Shown: positions 1 to 7,915, counted from the first letter of the stretch. The stretch is 64,000 nucleotides of DNA from Butyrivibrio sp. CB08 (GCF_003625485.1 NZ_RAIR01000001.1:434001-498000); one strand, 5' to 3'. Numbers and translations are program-made. The notes: generated from the sequence alone by a model not told the origin.

Positions 1-9
1 GAATGCCGG

Positions 10-843
10 ATGAGGATAGGTATTTCAACTTCACTAAAACATGATACTCCCAGGGAGTGGGCTGATAAGATGTCTGCCCTTGGATGCAGGTCTGTTGTTT
101 TTCCTGTGGACTATACCGCTCCTGACAGTCTTATTGCGGATTATGTACAGGAAGCAAAGAGGTGCGATCTTCGGATAGCAGAGGTAGGCATTTGGAAAAA
201 TGTCTTTGCCATTGATAAGACGGAGAGGCAGCAGGCTCGTCAGAGAGCTCTTGCTCAGCTTCGCCTTGCAGATGAGATCGAAGCCGATTGCGCTGTTAAC
301 GTTGCTGGAACCTGGGGCGGTCCTATATGGGACGGCGGATATGCGCAGAATTATGGGAAGGAAGCCTGGGAAAAAATCGTAGCTTACATTCAGGATCTTA
401 TTGATACGGTTAAGCCAAAGCGCACCACCTATAGCATCGAGGCTATGCCCTGGATGTATCCGACAGGACCTGATGAGTATGTGAAGATGATCGAGCAGGT
501 GGACAGAGAAGAGTTTTCCTGTCATCTGGACGTGGTTAACATGATCAACTGCCCGGAGAGATATTTCTTTTCCGGAGACTTCCTTGATGAGGTCTTCGAT
601 AAGATGGGAGGCTACGTTAAGAGCTGTCACTTAAAGGACATAAGGCTTCGGGACGAACTTACCTTCCAGCTTCAGGAAGTGGCCTGCGGAGAAGGAACTC
701 TGGACATTGGCAAGTACATGTCTCTGGCTCATAAGTGCGATCCTGATATGCCTATGATCATTGAGCATTTAAATACTGATGAAGAGTATGAGAACAGTCT
801 TCGCTTCGTAAAAGAGATAATGGCGGAGCGTGATATTAAATAA
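10..843 (+). CDS. Sugar phosphate isomerase/epimerase, xylose-isomerase-like TIM barrel
   Basis: A 277-residue cytoplasmic protein of the AP-endonuclease-2/xylose isomerase-like TIM barrel family. The expected metal-binding set is visible: E144 (in IEAMPW), D174 (in CHLDVV), H207 (in CHLKD) and E252 (in IIEHL). Relatives isomerise or epimerise keto-sugars, inositol derivatives or hydroxypyruvate; the substrate cannot be read from sequence. The ATG lies in ATGA, and the frame g-aat-gcc-gga-tga suggests an upstream gene ends at base 13, so this is probably not the first gene of its operon. An SDR follows 18 bases later, then two VOC proteins and a DUF362 protein, which hints at a carbohydrate-derived substrate pathway. 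Family is secure, reaction unknown. Confidence 0.85.
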   Translation: MRIGISTSLKHDTPREWADKMSALGCRSVVFPVDYTAPDSLIADYVQEAKRCDLRIAEVGIWKNVFAIDKTERQQARQRALAQLRLADEIEADCAVNVAGTWGGPIWDGGYAQNYGKEAWEKIVAYIQDLIDTVKPKRTTYSIEAMPWMYPTGPDEYVKMIEQVDREEFSCHLDVVNMINCPERYFFSGDFLDEVFDKMGGYVKSCHLKDIRLRDELTFQLQEVACGEGTLDIGKYMSLAHKCDPDMPMIIEHLNTDEEYENSLRFVKEIMAERDIK

Positions 844-861
844 CACGGGAAGAGGAATTGT

Positions 862-1554
862 ATGAAGGTATTAGTAATAGGAGCTGACAAGGGGCTTGGA
901 GCACTGCTTCCGGGAGTTCTTAAGGAAGGCGGCCACGATGTGGCAGCAGGCTACTACAACCTTGAAGGCTATAGTGGGGATACAGACGACGATATATTAA
1001 GACTGCAGATGGATGTCACTGACGAAACTCAGCTTCTTAAGGCAGCAGACAGGCTAAAGGAGAAGTACGGCGAACTGGATGCGGTTATTGATGTAGCAGG
1101 GATTCTTTTAAATGATGACAGGGAAAAGAATCTATTGGAGCAGCCACTTGAGTCCATAAGGGCTCATATGGATGTTAATGCCCTGGGACTTTTGCTGGCT
1201 TTCAGGTCACTTCTTCCTGTTATGGCAAAGGGCAGCAGGTTCTTTGCTGTTACCTCTGAGGGAGGAAGCTTTACTTTGGCAGGAACTCTTTTCCCGGCGT
1301 ACAGCGTATCAAAGACTGCAGCCAACAAATTTGTGCAGGTTCTAAGACTTACTCTGGCAGAGCAGGGCAATACTGACGTTGATCTCATAGCAGTTCACCC
1401 TGGAAGAATGAACACTGAGATGGGCAGGACCACAGCCAATATGGAGCCAATTGATTCAGCATATGGATTCAGGGATCTGGTTGAGGGTAAGACCAAAGTG
1501 GATTCTTCTAAGAACTGGTTCATAGACTATAAGGGAAATCCAATGCCAGTTTGA
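862..1554 (+). CDS. Short-chain dehydrogenase/reductase (SDR)
   Basis: A 230-residue classical SDR with a Rossmann fold. The nucleotide-binding glycine motif is GADKGLG (residues 7-13). The catalytic triad is seen as S132 (VTSEGG), Y147 and K151 (YSVSK). It should oxidise or reduce a hydroxyl/keto group with NAD(P)(H). The start ATG has an AGAGG ribosome site six bases upstream. It sits between the TIM-barrel isomerase and two VOC proteins, all on one strand with short gaps, so the enzymes probably act on related metabolites. The substrate is not identifiable. Confidence 0.85.
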   Translation: MKVLVIGADKGLGALLPGVLKEGGHDVAAGYYNLEGYSGDTDDDILRLQMDVTDETQLLKAADRLKEKYGELDAVIDVAGILLNDDREKNLLEQPLESIRAHMDVNALGLLLAFRSLLPVMAKGSRFFAVTSEGGSFTLAGTLFPAYSVSKTAANKFVQVLRLTLAEQGNTDVDLIAVHPGRMNTEMGRTTANMEPIDSAYGFRDLVEGKTKVDSSKNWFIDYKGNPMPV

Positions 1555-1579
1555 GGCTTGGAACAAGGAGGAATTAAAG

Positions 1580-2089
1580 ATGGCAATAGGAACAAAGAGC
1601 GTTGTTCACATCGCTTTTGTTGTAAAGGATATAGAAAAAACAATTGATAACTGGTCAAAGCTTTTGGGGCTAACTGAGAGACCTGATATCTGGAATATTC
1701 CAGGACCTGACGTAGCACCCACACTTACAAATGGTAAGCCTGAGCTCTATCAGAACTGCAGGATCAGTGTTATTAAGCTTGATAATCTGGTACTTGAGAT
1801 CGTGCAGCCTGGAGATGAGCCAAGCCCATGGAAGACATATCTTGAAAAGCACGGAGAGGGCTTCCAGCACATGGCATTTCTTGTTCCTGACGAAGAGGAG
1901 GCAAGAGCTACCATCAAGGAAGTTACAGGAGCTGAAGCAGAGTATCACATCGGCTACTACCCTGGACAGAGCTACATGTTTTTTGATACCTTTGACGCCT
2001 TAAAGACAGAACTGAACATTAAGGTGGATGGTGATTATACAGGCATTATTGCCGACTTACAAAAAGAGATAAAGGAGAATCAGAAATGA
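1580..2089 (+). CDS. VOC superfamily (glyoxalase/epimerase-like) protein, copy 1
   Basis: A 169-residue vicinal-oxygen-chelate protein made of two beta-alpha-beta-beta-beta modules. A full metal set is present: H10, E73 (LVLEIV), H97 (FQHMAF) and E144 (KTELNI). This is the arrangement of methylmalonyl-CoA epimerase and glyoxalase I relatives. An AAGGAGG ribosome site precedes the ATG. The stop overlaps the start of a second, divergent VOC gene by four bases (ATGA), so the two are translationally coupled and may form a heteromer. The reaction is unknown; neighbours suggest epimerisation or lyase chemistry on a sugar-derived acid. Confidence 0.8.
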   Translation: MAIGTKSVVHIAFVVKDIEKTIDNWSKLLGLTERPDIWNIPGPDVAPTLTNGKPELYQNCRISVIKLDNLVLEIVQPGDEPSPWKTYLEKHGEGFQHMAFLVPDEEEARATIKEVTGAEAEYHIGYYPGQSYMFFDTFDALKTELNIKVDGDYTGIIADLQKEIKENQK

Positions 2090-2562
2090 GTTTAAAAGCT
2101 ATTTTACAGAGCGCAAAGTTTGCCCAGGTTGGATTTGTGGTACACGATATCGAGGAGACCAAGAAGCAGTACAGCCTTTTGTTTGACTGCGTAGCTCCTG
2201 AGACTCAGCCAGGCGGAGAATATGAGATCACTCAGACTACAGTATTTGGAAATCCAGCTCCAGAGGCAGGATGCAAGCTCGCTTTCTTTGATATGACACC
2301 AGGAGTACAGCTTGAGCTTATTGAGCCCAACAAGGCTCCTTCAGTATGGAGAGATCACCTTGATAAGTACGGAGAGGGAATACATCACATCGCATTTAAC
2401 GTAGACGATGCTGACCCTGTTATTGAGCAGCTTAAGGCCGAGTTTGGCGCTGTTGTTGAGCAGGTTGGTAACTACGGCGATGGAAGCGGAAGATATATTT
2501 ATTTATCACTTCATGACAAATTAAAATGCAGAATTGAGCTTCTTGAGAGTTATAATAAATAA
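2086..2562 (+). CDS. VOC superfamily protein, copy 2, first metal His replaced by Gln
   Basis: A 158-residue VOC protein, paralogous to the preceding gene and overlapping it by four bases. Aligned by motif, the second to fourth metal ligands remain (E77, H101, E151), but the first position, His in copy 1, is Gln here (Q14 in KFAQVGFVV). Gln/Glu at this place occurs in active glyoxalase I enzymes, so this is not proof of inactivity. The two may be subunits of one complex or act on different substrates. Function unknown. Confidence 0.78.
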   Translation: MSLKAILQSAKFAQVGFVVHDIEETKKQYSLLFDCVAPETQPGGEYEITQTTVFGNPAPEAGCKLAFFDMTPGVQLELIEPNKAPSVWRDHLDKYGEGIHHIAFNVDDADPVIEQLKAEFGAVVEQVGNYGDGSGRYIYLSLHDKLKCRIELLESYNK

Positions 2563-2604
2563 TAGTAGTGATGTTTATGGCTCGAAAGGTATGGGGTGAT
2601 TCTT

Positions 2605-3726
2605 ATGGAGAAGGCGAAAGTATTTTTTACCGATTTTAGGACGAAGTTAGATGTTCCTCAGACAGCTAAACTTCAGAAGCTGATCAGGAAAGCTGGTATC
2701 GGGGATATCGATTTTGAGGGCAAGTTTGTTGCTATCAAGATGCATTTTGGTGAGCTTGGCAACATGTCATATCTGCGTCCTGGTTATGTTAAGGCTGTGG
2801 CTGATGTTATCAAGGAACTTGGCGGTAAGCCATTCCTTACAGACTGTAACACACTGTATCCGGGCAGCCGCAAGAACGCAGTAGATCACCTTTATAATGC
2901 AGAAGTTAACGGCTTTAACAGCGTGACAACTGGATGCTATATCATCATTGCTGATGGACTTAAGGGCACAGATGAAGCTGTTGTTCCGGTTCCTGGCGGA
3001 GAGTACTGTAAGGAAGCTCAGATTGGAAGAGCTCTCTACGACGCGGATATCATCATCTCACTTTCTCACTTCAAGGGACACGAGATGACTGGCTTTGGTG
3101 GTGCTATCAAGAACATCGGAATGGGCGGTGGAAGCCGTGCTGGCAAGATGCAGCAGCACAATGATGGTAAGCCTGTTGTTGACCCTGAGCTTTGTAAGAA
3201 TTGCCATATTTGTGCAAGGGAGTGCGGATCTGATGCTATTTCCTACGACACAGGTAAGGCATTTATCAACCAGGATCTGTGTAAGGGCTGTGGACGCTGT
3301 ATCGGAGCATGTGCTTTTGATGCTATAAGCGCTCAGGACGACAGCGCAACAGAGGCTCTTTGCTGCAAGATGGCTGAGTATACAGCTGCTATCTGCGATG
3401 GCAAGCCTTGCTTCCATATCAGTCTTATCATGGACGTATCACCTAACTGTGACTGTCACGGTGAGAACGATGCTCCGATCCTTCCAAATATCGGAATGCT
3501 GGCATCCTTTGACCCTGTGGCTCTTGATCAGGCCTGTGCAGATCTGTGTCTTGCTGCAGAACCTGTTAAGAACAGTCAGCTTGGTGATCACCTCTCTCAA
3601 GAAGGATGGCATCATCACCACGACCACTTCCTGGATTCCAATCCAAATGTTAAGTGGAAAGAGACCTTGGAGCATGGCGAGAAGATTGGCCTTGGAACAA
3701 GGGATTATGAACTTATTAAGATGTGA
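2605..3726 (+). CDS. DUF362 protein with two 4Fe-4S clusters
   Basis: A 373-residue DUF362 family protein with a bacterial ferredoxin insert. Cysteines 197/200/203/207 (CKNCHICAREC) and 226/229/232/236 (CKGCGRCIGAC) each form a CxxCxxCxxxC cluster site. Such proteins are thought to be electron-transfer or iron-sulfur scaffolds; no reaction is established. I chose ATG 2605, which has GGGGTG about six bases upstream; an in-frame GTG at 2596 is possible. The tail is His/Asp-rich (HHHHDH), perhaps metal binding. It is the last gene of the operon that starts before the window, and a strong terminator follows. Confidence 0.8.
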   Translation: MEKAKVFFTDFRTKLDVPQTAKLQKLIRKAGIGDIDFEGKFVAIKMHFGELGNMSYLRPGYVKAVADVIKELGGKPFLTDCNTLYPGSRKNAVDHLYNAEVNGFNSVTTGCYIIIADGLKGTDEAVVPVPGGEYCKEAQIGRALYDADIIISLSHFKGHEMTGFGGAIKNIGMGGGSRAGKMQQHNDGKPVVDPELCKNCHICARECGSDAISYDTGKAFINQDLCKGCGRCIGACAFDAISAQDDSATEALCCKMAEYTAAICDGKPCFHISLIMDVSPNCDCHGENDAPILPNIGMLASFDPVALDQACADLCLAAEPVKNSQLGDHLSQEGWHHHHDHFLDSNPNVKWKETLEHGEKIGLGTRDYELIKM

Positions 3727-3740
3727 GTTTTAAGAAAATT

Positions 3741-3776
3741 AAAAGGAATGGCGCAGTAAGCGTCATTCCTTTTTGT
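3741..3776. terminator. Bidirectional intrinsic terminator
   Basis: A ten-base-pair stem (GGAATGGCGC / GCGTCATTCC, one G-T pair) with a five-base loop is flanked by A-rich and T-rich tracts. It can end both the DUF362 operon (+) and the zinc-ribbon gene (-), which converge here. Confidence 0.85.
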
Positions 3777-3807
3777 TTTAGTGAGTATTTTGGCCTGCTG
3801 GATGAAA

Positions 3808-4647
3808 TTACCAGTCAGAATCCCAGTCTGTTCCCCCTGAATCCCAGCTGTCGTCAGAGCCCCAATCATAATCTGAGTCGCTGTCTGAATCGCTGGTGGA
3901 GTGGTAGTAATCATAGTAAGATGAATCGTCCCAGTCCCCAACGTAGTAAGAATTATTCCAGTCCTTGGACATGTAGTATTCGTCGTAGTTGGACTCAATA
4001 GCGGTTGGGATAGTGGTGTCGTCAAAGTAACCATATCTTTCCCATTCGTTGTCATCCCAGTAGAACCAGTCACCCTGATAGTTGTAGAGGATAGCAGAGT
4101 CGTACTGGTAGTAACCGTTATGTCTGTTCTTGATGGGAACTATTATAAGTGAACCAACAAAAGCTGCGATAAATGCAATGATCCAGAACCAGAAGAAAAA
4201 TTCGCTAATTAAAAGTGAAAGCTTACTCTGTTTCTTTCTGCCTTTGCCTGAACTTCTGGTGCCGCTTTTTTTCTCGCTGTTTAAGTGCTTCTGATGTACA
4301 ATCTCATCCTTGAGTCTCTGGTACAGCTCATTGACAGCGTACTGTTCATCCTTGCCCTGATATCTTACAGCCCTTGTACCATCAGCCTTGTTCTTGTAGA
4401 CGATGAAATCTCCAGTTGATTCATCCTTGTAGATACCGAAGGCCTTGGGTTTTTTGTAGTCCTGTCCAATAAAGAATCTGGTAACTTCCGGAGCCGGGAG
4501 ATTTCTCTTTTTATACCAGTCCTTGAGTTCTTCTATAGTTTTGGGTTTACCAGTATTTTGGTGGGAAGGATTCGGTGCTCCGCAGGAGGGACATTTCTCC
4601 TGGGTATCCTCGTAGGTGTTCCCACAATAATCGCATTGAATCTTCAT
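3808..4647 (-). CDS. Zinc-ribbon membrane protein with Asp/Ser/Tyr/Trp-rich tail
   Basis: A 279-residue protein of unknown function. Residues 1-25 form a zinc ribbon (CDYCG ... CPSCG). Next come a basic cytoplasmic segment ending in an S/G/K/R-rich linker, one membrane helix (about residues 130-155, FFFWFWIIAFIAAFVGSLII) and an outside domain of about 120 residues. That domain is very rich in Y, W, D and S and ends in SD and WD repeats. The start was placed at ATG 4647, which has AGAGG six bases upstream; the longer frame has no ribosome site. It follows the S41 peptidase on the same strand but has its own TATAAT box at 4695-4700, so it may be separately transcribed. The tail suggests cell-wall or metal/carbohydrate contact, which is inference. 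Confidence 0.6.
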   Translation of the reverse strand: MKIQCDYCGNTYEDTQEKCPSCGAPNPSHQNTGKPKTIEELKDWYKKRNLPAPEVTRFFIGQDYKKPKAFGIYKDESTGDFIVYKNKADGTRAVRYQGKDEQYAVNELYQRLKDEIVHQKHLNSEKKSGTRSSGKGRKKQSKLSLLISEFFFWFWIIAFIAAFVGSLIIVPIKNRHNGYYQYDSAILYNYQGDWFYWDDNEWERYGYFDDTTIPTAIESNYDEYYMSKDWNNSYYVGDWDDSSYYDYYHSTSDSDSDSDYDWGSDDSWDSGGTDWDSDW

Positions 4648-4709
4648 AGTAACCTCTTGGTAATATATCTTGCGACCTGATGTCACACCTGCATATTATA
4701 ACCGACCCG

Positions 4710-6518
4710 TCAGGGTTTGGAAAGATAGTGATTGTTTACGATAGAAACGATTTGCTTTGGATCATAGAGGGATGGATTACCAGATCCATCACCCGGAACT
4801 ACGCTCATTGGATAGTCTGGTTCTGCGCCTCCATCAACGCCCTTATATTTTGAATCTGTCATGGTGAGAGATGAAGAGAGCTGGTAGGAGTTAAATTCAT
4901 CAGGCAGTACCAGCGAGTTTACATAGCATCCACCGCCTCCGGAAGTTTCACCAAGCATTGGAATGCCGTGTTCTTTTGCAAGAACCGCAGCGTAGTTTCC
5001 GCTGGAATATGTATATCCTGATATCATGAATGCGTAGTTAAAATCGAATTTCGTCTCAGCATCCATATCGTCAATGGTGCCATCCGGATTTTTATCCGCA
5101 TGAAAAACTCTTTTCATACGACTGCCCGTATTCACGTCATAGTTGTAAGCGTACACATCTTCCCCACAGATCATAGTGAGGATATATCCCATTACCTGAT
5201 CGCTTCCGCCTCCGTTTATAGAAAGGTCTATAACGAAGTTGTCACAGCCATTTTCTTTAGCATATTTTAATGCATCCAGGAAAGGCTTTTCTCCGGAGCT
5301 CATGCGGACAACATCATCCGTAAAGCTGTCAAACTGAAAGATGGCTGTATTGTCAAAAAGATAAATAGAAGCGACTTCTTCTTCGTACTCATTTGTCCAA
5401 ATCTTTGATGGAATGCCAAATCCTTCCATGCGCTGATTATACAGATTAGCATTTTTGACCGTGCCGATTTCCCACAAAGATATAAGATCATTAACTGTGT
5501 CTTTGGCAGATGGATCCTCATTAAGGAGTTCTCGATAAGCATTGCTTAACGCAGAATCATCATTGTATAGCAATGTGAACAAAAAAGGACTGCTGACAAA
5601 AGTATGCCCGCCATCAAACAACAGACAGTCCAGCATGGTAAGTCCATTGACAAATTCTGCTTTATTAGTGGAAGTAAGATAGTTCTTCATTTTCTTAAGA
5701 TCTATCCCTTCCATGGTTCCACCTTTTTCAAGAGTTTTATCAAGACCAATGGCTTTAAGACTGTCCACGAATTCCTGAGAATGTGCTCGCGGCGGCCTTC
5801 CATAAAGGTTTTCAAGTGAAAAGCACAGTTCATGATATGCGTGGGATGCTACATCTGCCTCTCTGGTCAGAGTGTCATAGTACGCTTCCTCTTTTTGCAG
5901 CATTTCGTGTGCCTCATCAGAGGAGGAACCACTTCTGATCAGATAGATCGATCCATCGATATAGTCTGCATAGGTTAAGCTCTGATCAAGAATATCTGAC
6001 CAGGTGGAAAGAGGGAGAAATACCTGTCCATCCTGAGTGCAGATATCCATTTCGTAGCGGGAGAGGTCATAGGTTACTTTTGGATCTCCTTTTTGAGATA
6101 CAAGAATAGTATCCACGTAATCAACCATGGTCTCGTCTTTTTTGCCGACTACGAAGTCCTCGTATTTTTCAAAAGTCAGGGTTTCCTTTTTTGTGTCTAC
6201 CTTAAGTTTGCTTCCGGTCTTTCCGGTGTTTTTATTTTTCCCTGTGACTACAAAATGATTGCCCTTTCCTGTCAGGGAATAATCAGAATCTCCTCCGTAG
6301 ACCAGGTCCAGATATTGTTCCAGGCTGACATAGGGGATATTTGGCGTGGCATCTTTAAATACACAGGTAAGCTCTGATTTTTCAGTGCTTCCTGTGTCAT
6401 AAACTGTTATTTGTTTTTGGGTAAAAGAGCTTTCTTCTTTCGAAGCGTTATTTCCGCAGCCAAATAGGAGTGTTGCAGGAATTATAAGCCCTAAAGCGAC
6501 AATCAGCCTTTTCTTCAT
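4710..6518 (-). CDS. S41 family serine peptidase, lipoprotein
   Basis: A 602-residue exported lipoprotein. The signal peptide MKKRLIVALGLIIPATLLFGC ends in lipobox LFGC. Residues about 400-590 form the S41 (tail-specific/tricorn-like) peptidase domain: FDNTAIFQFDSF, FVIDLSINGGG, and the nucleophile region TYSSGN with S505 as probable catalytic Ser. It lacks a clear PDZ domain, so it resembles the S41 proteins of unknown substrate in Clostridia rather than CtpA. ATG 6518 has GGAGAAG upstream; the longer frame is unsupported. It lies 117 bases downstream of the ALANNA-repeat peptide gene on the same strand, separated by a terminator-like hairpin. A role in processing or degrading that peptide outside the cell is an attractive but untested inference. 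Confidence 0.82.
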   Translation of the reverse strand: MKKRLIVALGLIIPATLLFGCGNNASKEESSFTQKQITVYDTGSTEKSELTCVFKDATPNIPYVSLEQYLDLVYGGDSDYSLTGKGNHFVVTGKNKNTGKTGSKLKVDTKKETLTFEKYEDFVVGKKDETMVDYVDTILVSQKGDPKVTYDLSRYEMDICTQDGQVFLPLSTWSDILDQSLTYADYIDGSIYLIRSGSSSDEAHEMLQKEEAYYDTLTREADVASHAYHELCFSLENLYGRPPRAHSQEFVDSLKAIGLDKTLEKGGTMEGIDLKKMKNYLTSTNKAEFVNGLTMLDCLLFDGGHTFVSSPFLFTLLYNDDSALSNAYRELLNEDPSAKDTVNDLISLWEIGTVKNANLYNQRMEGFGIPSKIWTNEYEEEVASIYLFDNTAIFQFDSFTDDVVRMSSGEKPFLDALKYAKENGCDNFVIDLSINGGGSDQVMGYILTMICGEDVYAYNYDVNTGSRMKRVFHADKNPDGTIDDMDAETKFDFNYAFMISGYTYSSGNYAAVLAKEHGIPMLGETSGGGGCYVNSLVLPDEFNSYQLSSSLTMTDSKYKGVDGGAEPDYPMSVVPGDGSGNPSLYDPKQIVSIVNNHYLSKP

Positions 6519-6551
6519 TAGACTTCTCCGATCATGAAAGAGCAAACGCTG

Positions 6552-6592
6552 AAAAAAGACCCTCATGTGACTGGTCATCATAGAAGGTCTTT
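6552..6592 (-). terminator. Hairpin with T-tract between repeat peptide and S41 peptidase
   Basis: Read on the minus strand, AAAGACC pairs with GGTCTTT across a 24-base loop and is followed by a run of six T. It would end most transcripts of the peptide gene and let some read through into the peptidase, giving more peptide than protease mRNA. Confidence 0.6.
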
Positions 6593-6635
6593 ATCATCAG
6601 TTTTTATGTAGTACGTTATCTGTTACTGGAAGCAC

Positions 6636-6881
6636 TTAATATCTTGCAAGGGTTCCAGTATTTTTGGTGCTGGCCATACGACCTTTTTTTGCATTATTAG
6701 CAAGAGCTGCGTTGTTTGCGACACCGCCCTTCTTTGCGTTATTTGCGAGAGCAGCGTTGTTGGCAAGAGCTGCATTGTTAGCAAGAGCAGCCTGACTTCC
6801 GCCAGTAACATTTTCAAGCTCATCAGCGTTAAGGATACCCTCAGTGTTCTCAATCAGATTCTTCTTGTTATTTGGTGCCAT
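6636..6881 (-). CDS. Double-glycine leader peptide with ALANNA repeats (candidate RiPP/bacteriocin-like precursor)
   Basis: An 81-residue protein. Residues 1-28 look like a GG leader: a polar start, then ILNADELENVTGG, the hydrophobic-acidic pattern with GG at 27-28 used by C39-type exporters. The remaining 53 residues contain no Cys, Ser-rich or Thr-rich block. They hold tandem copies of the unit AALANN at 31-36, 37-42, 43-48 and 58-63, plus a variant VANN at 54-57. Spacers AKKGG and AKKGR break the array, and the end is STKNTGTLARY. The repeats use different synonymous codons, so the peptide sequence rather than the DNA appears selected. AGGAGG lies six bases upstream of the ATG and a clear promoter with an operator-like dyad precedes it. 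No known modification enzyme is adjacent. It is surely expressed; its role is unknown. Confidence 0.72.
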   Translation of the reverse strand: MAPNNKKNLIENTEGILNADELENVTGGSQAALANNAALANNAALANNAKKGGVANNAALANNAKKGRMASTKNTGTLARY

Positions 6882-6924
6882 ATCGTTCCTCCTTATATTT
6901 GGGATTATTCAACTTGGTTATTCT

Positions 6925-6953
6925 TTTATACGAATGAAATTACAACACGGCAA
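6925..6953 (-). promoter_or_regulatory. Sigma-A-type promoter of the repeat peptide gene
   Basis: On the minus strand TTGCCG and TATAAA are separated by 17 bases. Predicted transcription starts about 35 bases before the peptide ATG. Confidence 0.6.
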
Positions 6954-6956
6954 AAA

Positions 6957-6980
6957 ATAAGTGTATTAATAATCACTTAT
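6957..6980. promoter_or_regulatory. Inverted repeat just upstream of the peptide promoter
   Basis: ATAAGTG (6957-6963) and CACTTAT (6974-6980) form perfect seven-base arms around ten A/T bases. The dyad ends three bases upstream of the -35 box, a typical place for an activator site. The regulator is unknown. Confidence 0.45.
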
Positions 6981-7123
6981 CTAATTATAGAATAAGGAGA
7001 GTGATGTGTAAACGATAAGACGTTTATACAATTCTTATAATTGCGAAAAATAAATATAAAATTTGTTAATGAGCTAATACCAGATGGTAAAATAGTATAT
7101 GCATAATAGAGGTAAAACATAAA

Positions 7124-7870
7124 TTGAAGATCATATTATCACCAGCAAAGAAAATGAATACCGATACGGATACCCTTGAGTATGATGGACTTCCTGTATT
7201 TCTTGATCAGACTGAAGGAATACTGAAATGGCTTAAAGCGCAGTCTCATGACTACCTTCAAAAGCTCTGGGGATGTAACGACAAAATTGCTGAGCAGAAC
7301 TTTCGGCGCTTAAATGAGATGGATCTTAGGAAGAATCTGACCCCTGCGATCCTTTCATATGAGGGAATAGCTTACAGGTACATGGCACCAGCTGTGTTTG
7401 AGGACAGCTCTTTTGACTATGTCCAGGAACATCTCCGTATTCTGTCAGGATTCTACGGAGTGTTAAAGCCCATGGACGGCGTAACTCCCTATAGGCTTGA
7501 GATGCAGGCAAAAGCCAGTATTGATGGAAAACAGGATCTGTATGAACTGTGGGGATCCAGACTCTATCAGGAAGTAATTGATGATTCTCATGTTATAATC
7601 AATCTTGCTTCAAAAGAGTATTCAAAATGCATAGAGAAATATCTTAAAACTGATGACAAGTACATAACAGTCACATTTGGAGAGATGGTAAAAGGAAAGC
7701 TTGTCACCAAGGGCACTTATGCCAAGATGGCCAGAGGAGAGATGGTACGATTCATGGCTGAAAACCAGATTGAAGATCCAGAGCAGATAAAGCGATTCGA
7801 CAGGCTTGGTTATGTATACAGAGAGGATCTTTCTGGAGAAGGTGAGATAGTATTTGAGAGAATGGTATAA
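7124..7870 (+). CDS. yaaA: YaaA family (DUF328) peroxide-stress protein
   Basis: A 248-residue YaaA protein. The family hallmark LSPAKKM is at residues 5-11, and the conserved core (LSGFYGVLKPMD, NLASKEY, FGEMVKGKLVTKGTYAKMARG) is intact. Escherichia coli YaaA lowers free iron and protects DNA under hydrogen peroxide and has a DNA-binding helix-hairpin-helix fold. The start is TTG with AGAGG eleven bases upstream; no better ATG exists. It is transcribed away from the repeat peptide gene and stands alone before the SGNH hydrolase. Confidence 0.88.
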   Translation: MKIILSPAKKMNTDTDTLEYDGLPVFLDQTEGILKWLKAQSHDYLQKLWGCNDKIAEQNFRRLNEMDLRKNLTPAILSYEGIAYRYMAPAVFEDSSFDYVQEHLRILSGFYGVLKPMDGVTPYRLEMQAKASIDGKQDLYELWGSRLYQEVIDDSHVIINLASKEYSKCIEKYLKTDDKYITVTFGEMVKGKLVTKGTYAKMARGEMVRFMAENQIEDPEQIKRFDRLGYVYREDLSGEGEIVFERMV

Positions 7871-7875
7871 TCTAT

Positions 7876-7895
7876 TTAAATCACCGATGATTTAA
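7876..7895. repeat. Perfect inverted repeat between yaaA and the SGNH gene
   Basis: TTAAATCA-ccga-TGATTTAA gives eight-base arms and a four-base loop, followed by TTT. It is A/T-rich, so it is either a weak terminator for yaaA or an operator for the next gene. Confidence 0.4.
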
Positions 7896-7915
7896 TTTAG
7901 GAGAATAGGATCCGG

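Noticed and set aside
34..630. Minus-strand 198-codon frame opposite the first gene
   Set aside because: Fully antisense to the TIM-barrel gene, whose metal ligands are conserved; no ribosome site or family match.
6660..6790. Repeats here considered as a CRISPR-like array
   Set aside because: The 18-base units are adjacent without spacers and encode the ALANNA peptide.
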